Notes under the pieces: model-generated
What the model saw: only the letters and a program-made list of their open reading frames with translations
The model's database searches: none
What the model was told of the DNA's origin: nothing
Made by a program: the position numbers and the translations under genes
Source: Thermopolyspora sp040678635
GTDB taxonomy: Bacteria > Actinomycetota > Actinomycetes > Streptosporangiales > Streptosporangiaceae
Direction of reading: 5' to 3'
NCBI RefSeq assembly: GCF_040678635.1
Contig: NZ_JBFATZ010000002.1
Location: 124,001-188,000, forward strand
DNA: 64,000 nucleotides
Part shown: positions 19,001 to 26,208 of the stretch, piece by piece
Layout of the letters: each line of letters begins with the position of its first letter
Position numbering within the stretch: the stretch's first letter is position 1

Positions 19001-21055
19001 CACAAGGCGATGGGCATCACCGCCCGCGGCGCCTGGGAGTCGGTGAAGTACCACTTCCGGAGCCTCGGCCACGACGTGCAGGCGACGGACGTCACCGTGG
19101 TCGGCATCGGCGACATGTCGGGCGACGTGTTCGGCAACGGCATGCTGCTGTCCCGGCACATCCGGCTCGTCGCTGCCTTCGACCACCGGCACATCTTCAT
19201 CGACCCCGACCCGGACGCGGCGACCTCCTACGCCGAGCGCTCCCGGCTGTTCACGCTGCCCCGCTCGTCCTGGGCCGACTACGACCCCATGCTGATCTCG
19301 CCCGGCGGCGGGGTGTGGCCGCGCGCCGCCAAGTCGATCTCGATCACGCCGCAGATGCGCGCCGCGCTCGGCCTCCCCGACAACGTCGCGGCGCTGCCGC
19401 CGAACGAGCTGATCCGCGCCATCCTGCGCGCCCCGGTCGATCTGCTGTGGAACGGCGGCATCGGCACCTACGTGAAGGCCACGGCGGAGAACCACGCCGA
19501 CGTGGGCGACAAGGCCAACGACGGCGTACGCGTGAACGCCTCCGAGCTGCGCTGCCGGGTGATCGGCGAGGGCGGGAACCTCGGCCTCACCCAGCTCGCC
19601 CGGATCGAGTTCGCGCTCGGCGGGGGCCTGGTCAACACCGACTTCATCGACAACTCGGCCGGCGTGGACACCTCCGACCACGAGGTGAACATCAAGATCC
19701 TGCTGGACCGGGTGGTACGGTACGGCGGCCTCACCGACGACGAGCGCGACCGCCTGTTCCTCGGCATGACCGACGAGGTGGCCCGCCTGGTGCTGCGCGA
19801 CAACCACGCGCAGAACGTCGTGCTCGCCGCCGCCCGCGCCCAGGCGTCCGAGATGCTGCACGTGCACACCCGCTACCTGCGCAAGCTGGAGCGGGACGGG
19901 TGGGTTGACCGGGAGCTGGAGTTCCTGCCGTCGGAGAAGACGCTCGCCGAGCGCCGCCAGCGCGGGCTCGGGCTCACCCAGCCGGAGTTCGCCGTGCTGC
20001 TCGCGTACACCAAGATCATGGTGGATCACGAGCTGCTCGCCTCGGACCTGCCCGACGACCCCTACCTGGAGCCGTGGCTGGTCTCCTACTTCCCGTCGGC
20101 GCTGCGCGAGCGCTACCGCGACCACATGCGCACCCACCCGCTGCGCCGCGAGATCATCACCACCTGCGTCACCAACGACCTGGTCAACCACAGCGGGACC
20201 TCGTTCATGTTCCGCTTCGCCGAGGAGACCGGGGCGTCGGTGCCGGACATGGTGCGGGCGTACCTGGTGTCGCGGGAGGTCTTCGACCTGCCGAGCTTCT
20301 GGGCGGCGGTCGAGGCGCTGGACGGCGTGGTGGACACCGCCACCCAGATCGCGATGCTGCTGGAGGGGCGCAAGCTCGCCGAGCGCGGGGCCCGCTGGCT
20401 GCTCGGCAACCGCCGCCCGCCGCTCAACCTCGGCGCGACCGTCGAGCGCTTCGTCGCCGGGGCGAACGACCTGCTGCCGCACCTGCCCAAGCTGCTGGCC
20501 GGGCGGGACCTGGCGGCCTACGAGGAGCGGCACGAGGCGTTCGTCCGCCGGGGCGTGCCGCCCGAGCTGGCCGAGCGGGTGGCGGCGATGGTCCCGGCGT
20601 ACTCCACCTTCGACCTGGTGGAGATCGCCGACACCACCGGGCGGCCGGTGCGCGAGGTCGCCGAGGTCTACTTCGACCTGGCCGACCGGCTGCAGCTCGC
20701 CCGGCTGCGCGATCGGGTGATCGCGCTGCCGCGCGACAGCCGGTGGAACTCGATGGCGCGGGCCGCGCTGCGCGACGACCTGTACGCCGCGCACGCGGCG
20801 CTCACCCGGCACGTGCTGGCGCACAGCCCCGACCCCGGCACGGCCCGGCACGCCGACGGGCACGTGAGCGGGCTGTCGCCGGAGGAGCGGCTCGCGCGGT
20901 GGACCGAGGCGAACTCCTCGGCCGTGGCGCGGGCGAGGCAGACGCTGTCGGAGATCTGGGAGAGCGACAACTTCGATCTGGCGACGCTCTCGGTGGCGCT
21001 GCGCGCGATCCGCACGCTGGTCGCGGCGAGCGGCCTGCCGTACGGCGACCGCTGA
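16049..21055 (+). CDS. gdh: Large NAD-dependent glutamate dehydrogenase (180-kDa class)
   Basis: A 1668-residue enzyme that oxidises glutamate to 2-oxoglutarate and ammonia with NAD, feeding nitrogen compounds into the TCA cycle. Landmarks of the class are the N-terminal ACT-like regulatory segments (VIQIVTDDMPFLVDSVTMEL near the start), the catalytic domain with FGKVARGGLRWSDRMEDFRTE and VPTGSKGGFVVK (catalytic lysine), the Rossmann part with GDMSGDVFGNGMLLS, and the helical C-terminus. Length matches the 1600-1700 residue actinobacterial form. ATG 16049 is chosen for its AAAGGAG site; an ATG 17 codons upstream lacks one. The N-terminus has a glycine-rich, weakly conserved stretch. A lipoprotein gene converges 41 bases beyond the stop. 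Allosteric control by amino acids is known for the family but is not visible here. Confidence 0.96.
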   Translation: MPLDEAKEKLLAAAADLCAHGPGIGGAGGRAPHGDADGSGGPAGADGDRLSVGADVIADRDEALALLTRYYRHVAPEDLVGREPAEVCGPPLAHRRLAAHRPQGRALVHAYTPSREADGWDPGRSVIQIVTDDMPFLVDSVTMELDRHQIGVHLLVHPQIRVRRDLTGRLLGPEDEHVTGLVLTESWMHIEIDRQAVPTVLKQLEADLQRVLEDVRYAVEDHRKMRALAVRTADELRRDPPPVPGGARVIEETEELLRWLADDHFTFLGYREYRLERGEDGDTLKALTGTGLGILRADRPGSESFAAMPPELRAKAREKRLLIITKANSKATVHRPAYLDYIGVKLFGPDGEVVGERRFLGLLTHVAYSESIARIPVLRTKLDEVLRRAGIPFTSHDGQDLVEILESYPRAELFQIPVEELLPIALGVLQLRERKQVRLFLRRDDYGRYISCLVYLPRDRFSTKVRLRLQEILLDALGGTSVDYSTMIGESPLARVHLVIRGERGRPLSDAGLDIEELERRLAAVTRTWEDDLAVAIGELCPQEHAPELVRRYGAAFPEAYKADFPPDAAVADLQVLEELARSGDEIATEMYEPDDHYAGELRLKLYRIGPPISLSKVLPLLQRMGVEVVDERPYQVDRDGDAATKDSWIYDFGLRCPRSQDVQPVRFREVFQDAFAASWYGRVEIDGFNALVPAAGLTWEQAEVLRAYAKYLRQAGIAFSQDYIERVLLGNTRLARLLARLFEARLNPERDGARQELCDALCEEILGALDEVASLDEDRILRAYLEMIQATLRTNFFQRGADGKRKPYLALKFDPGAISVLPPPRPKFEIFVYSPRVEGVHLRFGKVARGGLRWSDRMEDFRTEILGLVKAQTVKNTVIVPTGSKGGFVVKRPPEGGREELMAEGVACYRQFISGLLDLTDNLVDNEVVPPADTVRHDGDDTYLVVAADKGTATFSDIANAVAKEYGFWLGDAFASGGSVGYDHKAMGITARGAWESVKYHFRSLGHDVQATDVTVVGIGDMSGDVFGNGMLLSRHIRLVAAFDHRHIFIDPDPDAATSYAERSRLFTLPRSSWADYDPMLISPGGGVWPRAAKSISITPQMRAALGLPDNVAALPPNELIRAILRAPVDLLWNGGIGTYVKATAENHADVGDKANDGVRVNASELRCRVIGEGGNLGLTQLARIEFALGGGLVNTDFIDNSAGVDTSDHEVNIKILLDRVVRYGGLTDDERDRLFLGMTDEVARLVLRDNHAQNVVLAAARAQASEMLHVHTRYLRKLERDGWVDRELEFLPSEKTLAERRQRGLGLTQPEFAVLLAYTKIMVDHELLASDLPDDPYLEPWLVSYFPSALRERYRDHMRTHPLRREIITTCVTNDLVNHSGTSFMFRFAEETGASVPDMVRAYLVSREVFDLPSFWAAVEALDGVVDTATQIAMLLEGRKLAERGARWLLGNRRPPLNLGATVERFVAGANDLLPHLPKLLAGRDLAAYEERHEAFVRRGVPPELAERVAAMVPAYSTFDLVEIADTTGRPVREVAEVYFDLADRLQLARLRDRVIALPRDSRWNSMARAALRDDLYAAHAALTRHVLAHSPDPGTARHADGHVSGLSPEERLARWTEANSSAVARARQTLSEIWESDNFDLATLSVALRAIRTLVAASGLPYGDR

Positions 21056-21096
21056 TCGTCTCGCGGGCCGGGTCCCCGTGCGAGCGGGGGCCCGGC

Positions 21097-22185
21097 TCAG
21101 CGGGCGGTGGCCTTGGTGATCACGCCGTCGTAGCCGATCACGTCGGCCGGGGTGCCGGCGTTCTTGGCGGGCACGACGCTGACGTACTGCTGGGTCTCGA
21201 CGATGCGGCGCTCGGCGAGGATCACCGGGTCGGACAGCAGCCAGCGGGCGCCCTTGGGGATCTCCAGCCGCCGGCCCTCGCCGCACTTGAGCACCGGATG
21301 CCAGGTCGTGGTGCGGTTGAGCGAGTAGAAGATCAGGGCGCCGCCGTCCTCGCGGCGCAGCGCGTAGACCGGGAACGTGGTCGCGGCGAAGATCGAGTCG
21401 TAGTTCATGCAGTCGCGTTCCTTGGCCGACTCGCGGGTGGCGGCGATCTGCGTGTAATGGCCGGTGGTGTGCGGGCCGGGGGCGATCAGCCCGGCCGCGA
21501 AGCCGCCGGTGCCCTCCTCGGCGACGGTGGCGTGCAGCGCGCCCATCAGATGCGGGCTGATCATGATGCTCTCGTCGCGGGTGGCCAGGGCGGTGGCGTA
21601 CCCCTCGTCGTCGAGGGCGACCGTCGGCGGCTCGCGCCCCTTGTCCAGCAGCGAGGAGAAGCCGAGCCGCCAGCGCGCGTCCTCGCTGTCGCGGACCAGC
21701 ACGAGCACCGCCGTACGGCCGCCATGCCGGCTTCCGGCCTCGCGCCGCTCGACCAGGGCGGCGAACCAGTGCGGGAAGCTCTTCAGCCGGGGCACCAGCA
21801 GCGTCGGCGTGCCCCAGGTGTAGCGCGGCGGCGACAGGCCCGCCGAGCGGTAGATCCCCGGGGTGACGGCGTACTGCCCGTCGCGGGTCAGCTCGAGCGC
21901 GAGCCGTTCCTCACCGGTGGCCCGTGCCACGTCGTCGGCGGCGAGGAACGCCGCGAGCGCGCGCGTAGCCTCCCGCAGCGTCACCGCCGGCTCGTCCGCC
22001 GCGCCGTCCGAACCCCCGGGACCCCCGGAGTCCCTGGAGCTCTCGGCCCCCGCGCCGCCGGACGCGCCCGCCGAAGGGGAACCGGACGCGGCGACCTGCC
22101 GCCCGCCGCCCGCCGAGCACGCGGCGAGCGTCACGGGCACGGCGGCCAGCAGGACGGCGAGCGCCACGCGCAGCAGCCTCTCCAC
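21097..22185 (-). CDS. Uncharacterised exported lipoprotein
   Basis: A 362-residue lipoprotein of unknown function. The signal peptide reads RVALAVLLAAVPVTLAAC with a lipobox cysteine at about residue 23, followed by a Gly/Ser-rich linker of about 45 residues and a globular part from AVTLREATRALAAFLAADD onward. The globular part contains YAVTPGIYRSAGLSPPRYTWG and ATTFPVYALRREDGG, and ends YDGVITKATAR. I do not recognise a catalytic motif. The GTG at 22185 is taken as start because GGGAGGG lies five bases before it; an ATG at 22206 is seven codons upstream with no good site. It is divergent from prfB. A perfect inverted repeat ATCGAC-C-GTCGAT (22205-22217) lies just upstream and could be its operator. 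Confidence 0.8.
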   Translation of the reverse strand: MERLLRVALAVLLAAVPVTLAACSAGGGRQVAASGSPSAGASGGAGAESSRDSGGPGGSDGAADEPAVTLREATRALAAFLAADDVARATGEERLALELTRDGQYAVTPGIYRSAGLSPPRYTWGTPTLLVPRLKSFPHWFAALVERREAGSRHGGRTAVLVLVRDSEDARWRLGFSSLLDKGREPPTVALDDEGYATALATRDESIMISPHLMGALHATVAEEGTGGFAAGLIAPGPHTTGHYTQIAATRESAKERDCMNYDSIFAATTFPVYALRREDGGALIFYSLNRTTTWHPVLKCGEGRRLEIPKGARWLLSDPVILAERRIVETQQYVSVVPAKNAGTPADVIGYDGVITKATAR

Positions 22186-22291
22186 ACCCGCCCTCCCGTC
22201 GACCATCGACCGTCGATACGCGCCGGTCGCCCAATCGTAGTCAGCGAAACGCCCGCGCCGGTCGCCGGGACCGAGCGGGCGGCGGTTCGCG

Positions 22292-22297
22292 TACGCT
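22292..22297 (+). promoter_or_regulatory. -10 hexamer TACGCT before prfB (leaderless type)
   Basis: TACGCT ends eight bases before GTG 22306, and there is no purine-rich ribosome site between them. Confidence 0.5.
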
Positions 22298-22305
22298 TTA
22301 CTGAT

Positions 22306-23424
22306 GTGGCATTCTTCGACCCGGCTGAACAGATCAACGAGCTCGCGAGCACGCTGAAGACCATTCAGGACGTCCTCGACCTCGACGCGATGCGCAAGCA
22401 GATCGCCGAGCTGGAGGAGCAGTCCGCCGCGCCCGACCTGTGGAACGACCCGGAGCAGGCGCAGAAGGTCACCAGCAGACTCTCCCACCTGCAGGCGGAG
22501 CTCAACCGGGTCGAGGGCCTGAGCGGCCGCCTCGACGACCTGCGCGTGCTCTACGAGCTGGCCGCCGAGGAGGACGACGAGGACGCCCGAGCGGAGGCCG
22601 ACCGGGAGCTGGCGGCGCTGCGCGCCGACATCAACGCCCTGGAGGTCCGCACGCTGCTGTCGGGCGAGTACGACGCCCGCGAGGCGCTGGTGACGATCAA
22701 CTCGCAGGCCGGCGGCGTCGACGCGGCCGACTGGGCGCAGATGCTGCTGCGCATGTACCTGCGGTGGGCCGAGCGCAAGGGCTACCCGACGGAGGTCTAC
22801 GAGACCTCCTACGCCGAGGAGGCGGGCATTAAGTCGGCGACGTTCGCGGTCAAGGCCCCCTACGCGTACGGCACGCTGCGCGGCGAGCACGGCACCCACC
22901 GGCTGGTGCGGATCAGCCCGTTCGACAACCAGGGCCGCCGCCAGACCTCCTTCGCCGGGGTGGACGTGGTGCCGGTGGTCGAACAGACCGACCACATCGA
23001 CATCAACGAGGAGGACCTGCGCATCGACGTCTACCGGTCCTCCGGGCCCGGCGGCCAGGGCGTGAACACCACCGACTCGGCCGTCCGCATCACCCACCTG
23101 CCGACCGGCATCGTCGTCTCCTGCCAGAACGAGCGGTCGCAGTTGCAGAACAAGGCGACCGCGATGGCGGTGCTGCAGGCCAAGCTGCTGGAGCGCAAGC
23201 GCCAGGAGGAGGCCGAGAAGATGTCGGAGCTGCGCGGCGAGACCACGACCTCGTGGGGCACGCAGATCCGCAACTACGTGCTGCATCCGTACCAGATCGT
23301 GAAGGACCTGCGGACGAACGTCGAGGCCGGCAACCCGGCGGACGTGCTCGACGGCGACCTGGACGCCTTCATCGAGGGCGAGATCCGCTGGATGCGCCGC
23401 CGGGAGGCCGGCAACGACGACTAA
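22306..23424 (+). CDS. prfB: Peptide chain release factor 2
   Basis: RF2 reads UGA and UAA stop codons and triggers peptide release. The 372-residue protein has the helical domain 1, the codon-recognition tripeptide SPF in VRISPFDNQGRRQTSF, and the catalytic GGQ in RSSGPGGQGVNTTDSAVRI, all in the expected order. There is no in-frame UGA and no programmed frameshift near codon 25, unlike E. coli prfB; the gene is read in one frame from a GTG at 22306. That GTG lies just after a TACGCT -10 element, so translation is probably leaderless. In actinobacteria prfB commonly precedes ftsE, ftsX and smpB, as here. Confidence 0.97.
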   Translation: MAFFDPAEQINELASTLKTIQDVLDLDAMRKQIAELEEQSAAPDLWNDPEQAQKVTSRLSHLQAELNRVEGLSGRLDDLRVLYELAAEEDDEDARAEADRELAALRADINALEVRTLLSGEYDAREALVTINSQAGGVDAADWAQMLLRMYLRWAERKGYPTEVYETSYAEEAGIKSATFAVKAPYAYGTLRGEHGTHRLVRISPFDNQGRRQTSFAGVDVVPVVEQTDHIDINEEDLRIDVYRSSGPGGQGVNTTDSAVRITHLPTGIVVSCQNERSQLQNKATAMAVLQAKLLERKRQEEAEKMSELRGETTTSWGTQIRNYVLHPYQIVKDLRTNVEAGNPADVLDGDLDAFIEGEIRWMRRREAGNDD

Positions 23425-23540
23425 AGGGCCCCAGGAGCGCCCAGAGAGGCCGCCAAGCGCCCAGAACGGGCCCAGAAAGGGCCCAGAAGGGCTCCCGGAA
23501 AGCCCGAGGGCTCAACGGGATGTCACGGGGTCACGGGGCG

Positions 23541-23732
23541 TCACACCCCGCCGTTGAGGTGCCTGAGCGCGAGCAGCGCGAAGAACAGCAGCACGGCGAC
23601 CGCGATGATCAGCGGGGAGAACCCCTGCATGCCGTGGTGGTGAACCTTCTCCCGGCCCGCGCGGCAGACCGGGCACCGGCCCTCCACGACGGGTCCGGCG
23701 CACTGTGCGCAGATGAGGTGTTCGCAGCTCAT
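23541..23732 (-). CDS. Small zinc-ribbon/transmembrane protein
   Basis: A 63-residue protein. The first half, MSCEHLICAQCAGPVVEGRC followed by PVCRAG, holds Cys3, Cys8, Cys11, Cys20 and Cys23 with His5 and so looks like a small RING- or zinc-ribbon-type metal site. A His triplet follows, then one membrane helix (PLIIAVAVLLFFALLALRHL). ATG 23732 has GGGAG seven bases upstream; a GTG seven codons earlier has none. It sits opposite prfB and ftsE in their spacer. Function is unknown; a membrane-anchored zinc-binding adaptor is the most that can be said. The sequence between it and prfB (23425-23540) contains repeated GGGCCCAGA blocks that may end prfB transcription. Confidence 0.75.
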   Translation of the reverse strand: MSCEHLICAQCAGPVVEGRCPVCRAGREKVHHHGMQGFSPLIIAVAVLLFFALLALRHLNGGV

Positions 23733-23827
23733 GTATGTGCTCCCGCTCTTCACGGTAGTCGCTTTGCCCCGTCCTCTGCGAGACCGGAATTGTTTTGTTT
23801 CCGTTATGGACCTTCCATGCCAGTGTT

Positions 23828-23839
23828 CCCCCTAGACTG
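23828..23839 (+). promoter_or_regulatory. First copy of a duplicated promoter-like element upstream of ftsE
   Basis: CCCCCTAGACTG, containing a TAGACT -10 hexamer. The identical 12 bases recur 101 bp downstream at 23929-23940, closer to ftsE. Confidence 0.5.
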
Positions 23840-23856
23840 AGCGATGGCCAACCGGA

Positions 23857-23883
23857 ACGTAGATCAATGGTAATGATCTACGT
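23857..23883. promoter_or_regulatory. Perfect inverted repeat between the two ftsE promoter-like elements
   Basis: ACGTAGATCA (23857-23866), a 7-base spacer, then TGATCTACGT (23874-23883), perfect over 10 bp. There is no T-run, so an operator or leader hairpin is more likely than a terminator. It would lie in the leader of the upstream promoter. Confidence 0.6.
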
Positions 23884-23928
23884 CCTGGCTGGTGAGTGAT
23901 GGGAATACCCGGTCCTGTCACCGTCCTA

Positions 23929-23940
23929 CCCCCTAGACTG
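23929..23940 (+). promoter_or_regulatory. Second copy of the duplicated promoter-like element, 18 bases before the ftsE start
   Basis: CCCCCTAGACTG again, with TAGACT at 23934-23939. A transcript from here would have a leader of about ten bases before GTG 23959. Confidence 0.5.
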
Positions 23941-23958
23941 GCATGCCGTGATGCGCCC

Positions 23959-24648
23959 GTGATCCATTTCGATAATGTCACCAAGGTCTACACCAACCAG
24001 AACCGCCCCGCCCTCGACCACGTATCCGTGGACGTGGACAAAGGGGAGTTCGTGTTCCTGGTCGGTCCTTCGGGGTCGGGGAAGTCGACCTTCCTCCGGC
24101 TGATCCTGAAGGAGGAGCGGCCGAACGGCGGTTCCATCCATGTCGCAGGCAAGGACCTGTCCCGCCTGTCGAACTTCAAGGTGCCGCACCTGCGTCGCCG
24201 CATCGGTTGCGTCTTCCAGGACTTCCGACTGCTGCCGAACAAGAACGTCTACGAGAACGTCGCGTTCGCGCTGGAGGTCATCGGCAAGCCTCGCCGCTTC
24301 ATCCGCAAGGTCGTGCCCGAGGTCGTCGAGCTCGTCGGCCTGGAGGGCAAGGCCCACCGCATGCCGGACGAGCTGTCCGGCGGTGAGCAACAGCGGGTCG
24401 CCATGGCCCGCGCATTCGTCAACCGTCCGATGATCCTGCTGGCCGACGAGCCGACGGGAAACATCGATCCCGCGACGAGCATCGGCATCATGAAGGTGCT
24501 CGACCGCATCAACCGAACCGGCACCACGGTGGTCATGGCCACCCACGACGCTGCCATCGTCGACTCCATGCGCAAGCGCGTGGTGGAGCTTGAGGACGGC
24601 AAAATCGTCCGAGACCAGTCGCGTGGTGTGTACGGCCAGGCGTACTGA
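23959..24648 (+). CDS. ftsE: Cell-division ATP-binding protein FtsE
   Basis: FtsE is the ATPase partner of FtsX. The pair regulates peptidoglycan hydrolases at the division site rather than transporting a solute. The 229 residues have Walker A GPSGSGKSTF, the Q-loop in GCVFQDFRLLPNKNVYENVAFAL (read in two parts), the ABC signature LSGGEQQRVAMARAF, Walker B ILLADEPTGNIDP and the H-loop ATHD. GTG 23959 gives the normal length and N-terminus (VIHFDNVTKVY); longer in-frame starts upstream would cross the promoter elements. ftsX follows 27 bases after the stop with its own GGGGAG site, so the two form an operon. Confidence 0.97.
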   Translation: MIHFDNVTKVYTNQNRPALDHVSVDVDKGEFVFLVGPSGSGKSTFLRLILKEERPNGGSIHVAGKDLSRLSNFKVPHLRRRIGCVFQDFRLLPNKNVYENVAFALEVIGKPRRFIRKVVPEVVELVGLEGKAHRMPDELSGGEQQRVAMARAFVNRPMILLADEPTGNIDPATSIGIMKVLDRINRTGTTVVMATHDAAIVDSMRKRVVELEDGKIVRDQSRGVYGQAY

Positions 24649-24675
24649 TCGGCTCAAGATTCAGGGGAGTCCCAA

Positions 24676-25584
24676 GTGCGGGCAAACTTCATCTTCTCCG
24701 AGGTCTGGATCGGCCTCCGACGAAACCTCACGATGACCATCGCGCTCATCGTGACCGTAGCGATCGGTATGGCGCTGCTCGGCATCGGGTTGATGATCAA
24801 CACACAGGTCTCCTCGGCGAAGAACTACTGGTCGGACAAGGTCGAGATCTCGGTCTTCCTCTGCGGGAAGAACAGTCCCTTCGAGAACTGCAAGAACAAG
24901 GGCGCGGTCACCCAGGCGCAGAAGGCCCAGCTCGAACAGCAGATCAAGGGCATGACCGAGGTCGAGCGGGTCGAGTTCGAGAACCAGGCCCAGGCGTACG
25001 AGATCTTCAAGCAGACCTACGCCAACAACGCCGCGTTGCTGTCGGCGGTGCGAGTCGAGGACATGCCGGAATCGTTCCGGGTCAAGCTGAAGAATCCCGA
25101 GGAGTACGGCAACGTCCTGGAGACCCTCCGCACCGCCGATGGCGTGGCGAACATCATCGACCAGCGGCAGCTGGTGGACAACTTCTTCGGTTTCCTCGGC
25201 ACCCTGCGATCCTCGGCGCTGATCGTCGCGCTGATCCAGGTGTTCGCGGCCATCCTGCTGATCGGTAACACCGTGCGGCTGTCGGCCTACAACAGGCGGC
25301 GTGAGACGGGCATCATGCGCCTGGTCGGCGCCTCCAACCTGTACATCCAGGCGCCGTTCGTCCTGGAGGGCATGATCGCCGGGCTCGTCGGCGGGGTGAT
25401 CTCGGCCGTCATGCTCATCGCGGCGAAGATCGTCCTATTCGACGGCATGCAGCAGTACTTCCAGTTGGCCAGCAGGATGACCTGGAGCGACGTCGCGGCC
25501 GTCATCATGCTCACGATGGTGGTCGGCGTACTGATCTGTATCATCGCCTCCTTCGTCACGCTCCGTCGCTACCTCAAGGTGTGA
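24676..25584 (+). CDS. ftsX: Cell-division membrane protein FtsX
   Basis: A 302-residue membrane protein with the FtsX layout. There is one N-terminal helix (LTMTIALIVTVAIGMALLGI), a large extracytoplasmic domain (about residues 45-175, with a Cys pair in VFLCGKNSPFENCKNKG that may form a disulfide), and three C-terminal helices. The fold includes RRRETGIMRLVGASNLYIQAPFVLEG (read in parts), the signature of the MacB/FtsX permease family. The extracytoplasmic domain is where actinobacterial FtsX binds RipC- or PcsB-type hydrolases. GTG 24676 is preceded by GGGGAG. It is co-transcribed with ftsE. smpB follows after 138 bp with its own promoter-like element. Confidence 0.97.
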   Translation: MRANFIFSEVWIGLRRNLTMTIALIVTVAIGMALLGIGLMINTQVSSAKNYWSDKVEISVFLCGKNSPFENCKNKGAVTQAQKAQLEQQIKGMTEVERVEFENQAQAYEIFKQTYANNAALLSAVRVEDMPESFRVKLKNPEEYGNVLETLRTADGVANIIDQRQLVDNFFGFLGTLRSSALIVALIQVFAAILLIGNTVRLSAYNRRRETGIMRLVGASNLYIQAPFVLEGMIAGLVGGVISAVMLIAAKIVLFDGMQQYFQLASRMTWSDVAAVIMLTMVVGVLICIIASFVTLRRYLKV

Positions 25585-25709
25585 CGGCACCCGTCCCGAC
25601 GAGACGCTCGTGCCCGTCGCGAGGAGACAGGCCATGCCAGTGGCCCCGCCTCCGCGGCGGGCACGCCGCCGCCCGCGCCAAGCGCGCGGCAGCCCCCTGG
25701 AGACGTCGG

Positions 25710-25715
25710 TAGGCT
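25710..25715 (+). promoter_or_regulatory. -10 hexamer TAGGCT before smpB (leaderless type)
   Basis: TAGGCT ends seven bases before ATG 25723, and no ribosome site intervenes. Confidence 0.5.
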
Positions 25716-25722
25716 TAGTGGC

Positions 25723-26205
25723 ATGGCTCGTGAGATGGGGCGCAAGCTCATCGCCCAGAACAAGCGTGCCCGGCACGAGTACGTGATCGAGGACACTTAC
25801 GAGGCCGGGCTGGTGCTGACCGGAACCGAGGTGAAGTCCTTGCGTGCCGGCCGGGCCAACCTCACCGACGGCTTCGCCGTGGTCCGGGACGGCGAGGTGT
25901 GGCTGCAGAACGTCCACATCCCCGAGTACAGCCAGGGCACCTGGACGAACCACGCGGCCAAGCGGGAGCGCAAGCTGCTGCTGCACAGGCTGGAGATCGA
26001 CAAGCTGATCGGCAAGACGAACGAGCGCGGGCTCACGCTCATCCCGCTGTCGCTCTACTTCAAGGACGGCCGGGCCAAGGTCGAGATCGGGCTCGCCCGA
26101 GGCAAGAAGCTGTACGACAAGCGGCGTGACCTCGCCGAGAAGCAGGCCAACCGCGAGATGGCCCGCGCGATGTCCCACGCCCTGCGCCGCCGTCGGGGGG
26201 CATGA
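25723..26205 (+). CDS. smpB: SsrA-binding protein SmpB
   Basis: SmpB binds tmRNA and brings it to stalled ribosomes for trans-translation. The 160-residue protein shows the family core: AQNKRARHEYVIEDTYEAGL, VLTGTEVKSLRAGRANLTD, the QNVHIPEYSQG segment, RKLLLHRLEIDKLIG, and the basic tail GRAKVEIGLARGKKLYDKRRD that folds in the decoding centre. ATG 25723 starts just after a TAGGCT -10 hexamer. The tmRNA gene it serves lies 2.5 kb downstream, separated by a PBP-like gene starting three bases after the smpB stop. Confidence 0.97.
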   Translation: MAREMGRKLIAQNKRARHEYVIEDTYEAGLVLTGTEVKSLRAGRANLTDGFAVVRDGEVWLQNVHIPEYSQGTWTNHAAKRERKLLLHRLEIDKLIGKTNERGLTLIPLSLYFKDGRAKVEIGLARGKKLYDKRRDLAEKQANREMARAMSHALRRRRGA

Positions 26206-26208
26206 CCG

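Noticed and set aside
22306..22400. Programmed +1 frameshift in prfB
   Set aside because: No in-frame UGA and no CUU-UGA slippery site near codon 25; the whole gene is one frame.
25634..25786. A 50-codon ORF with GAGGAGA before its ATG, overlapping the start of smpB
   Set aside because: Arg/Pro-rich shadow-like composition, no recognisable feature, and it runs out of frame into smpB. It could be a leader peptide, but nothing beyond the ribosome site supports it.
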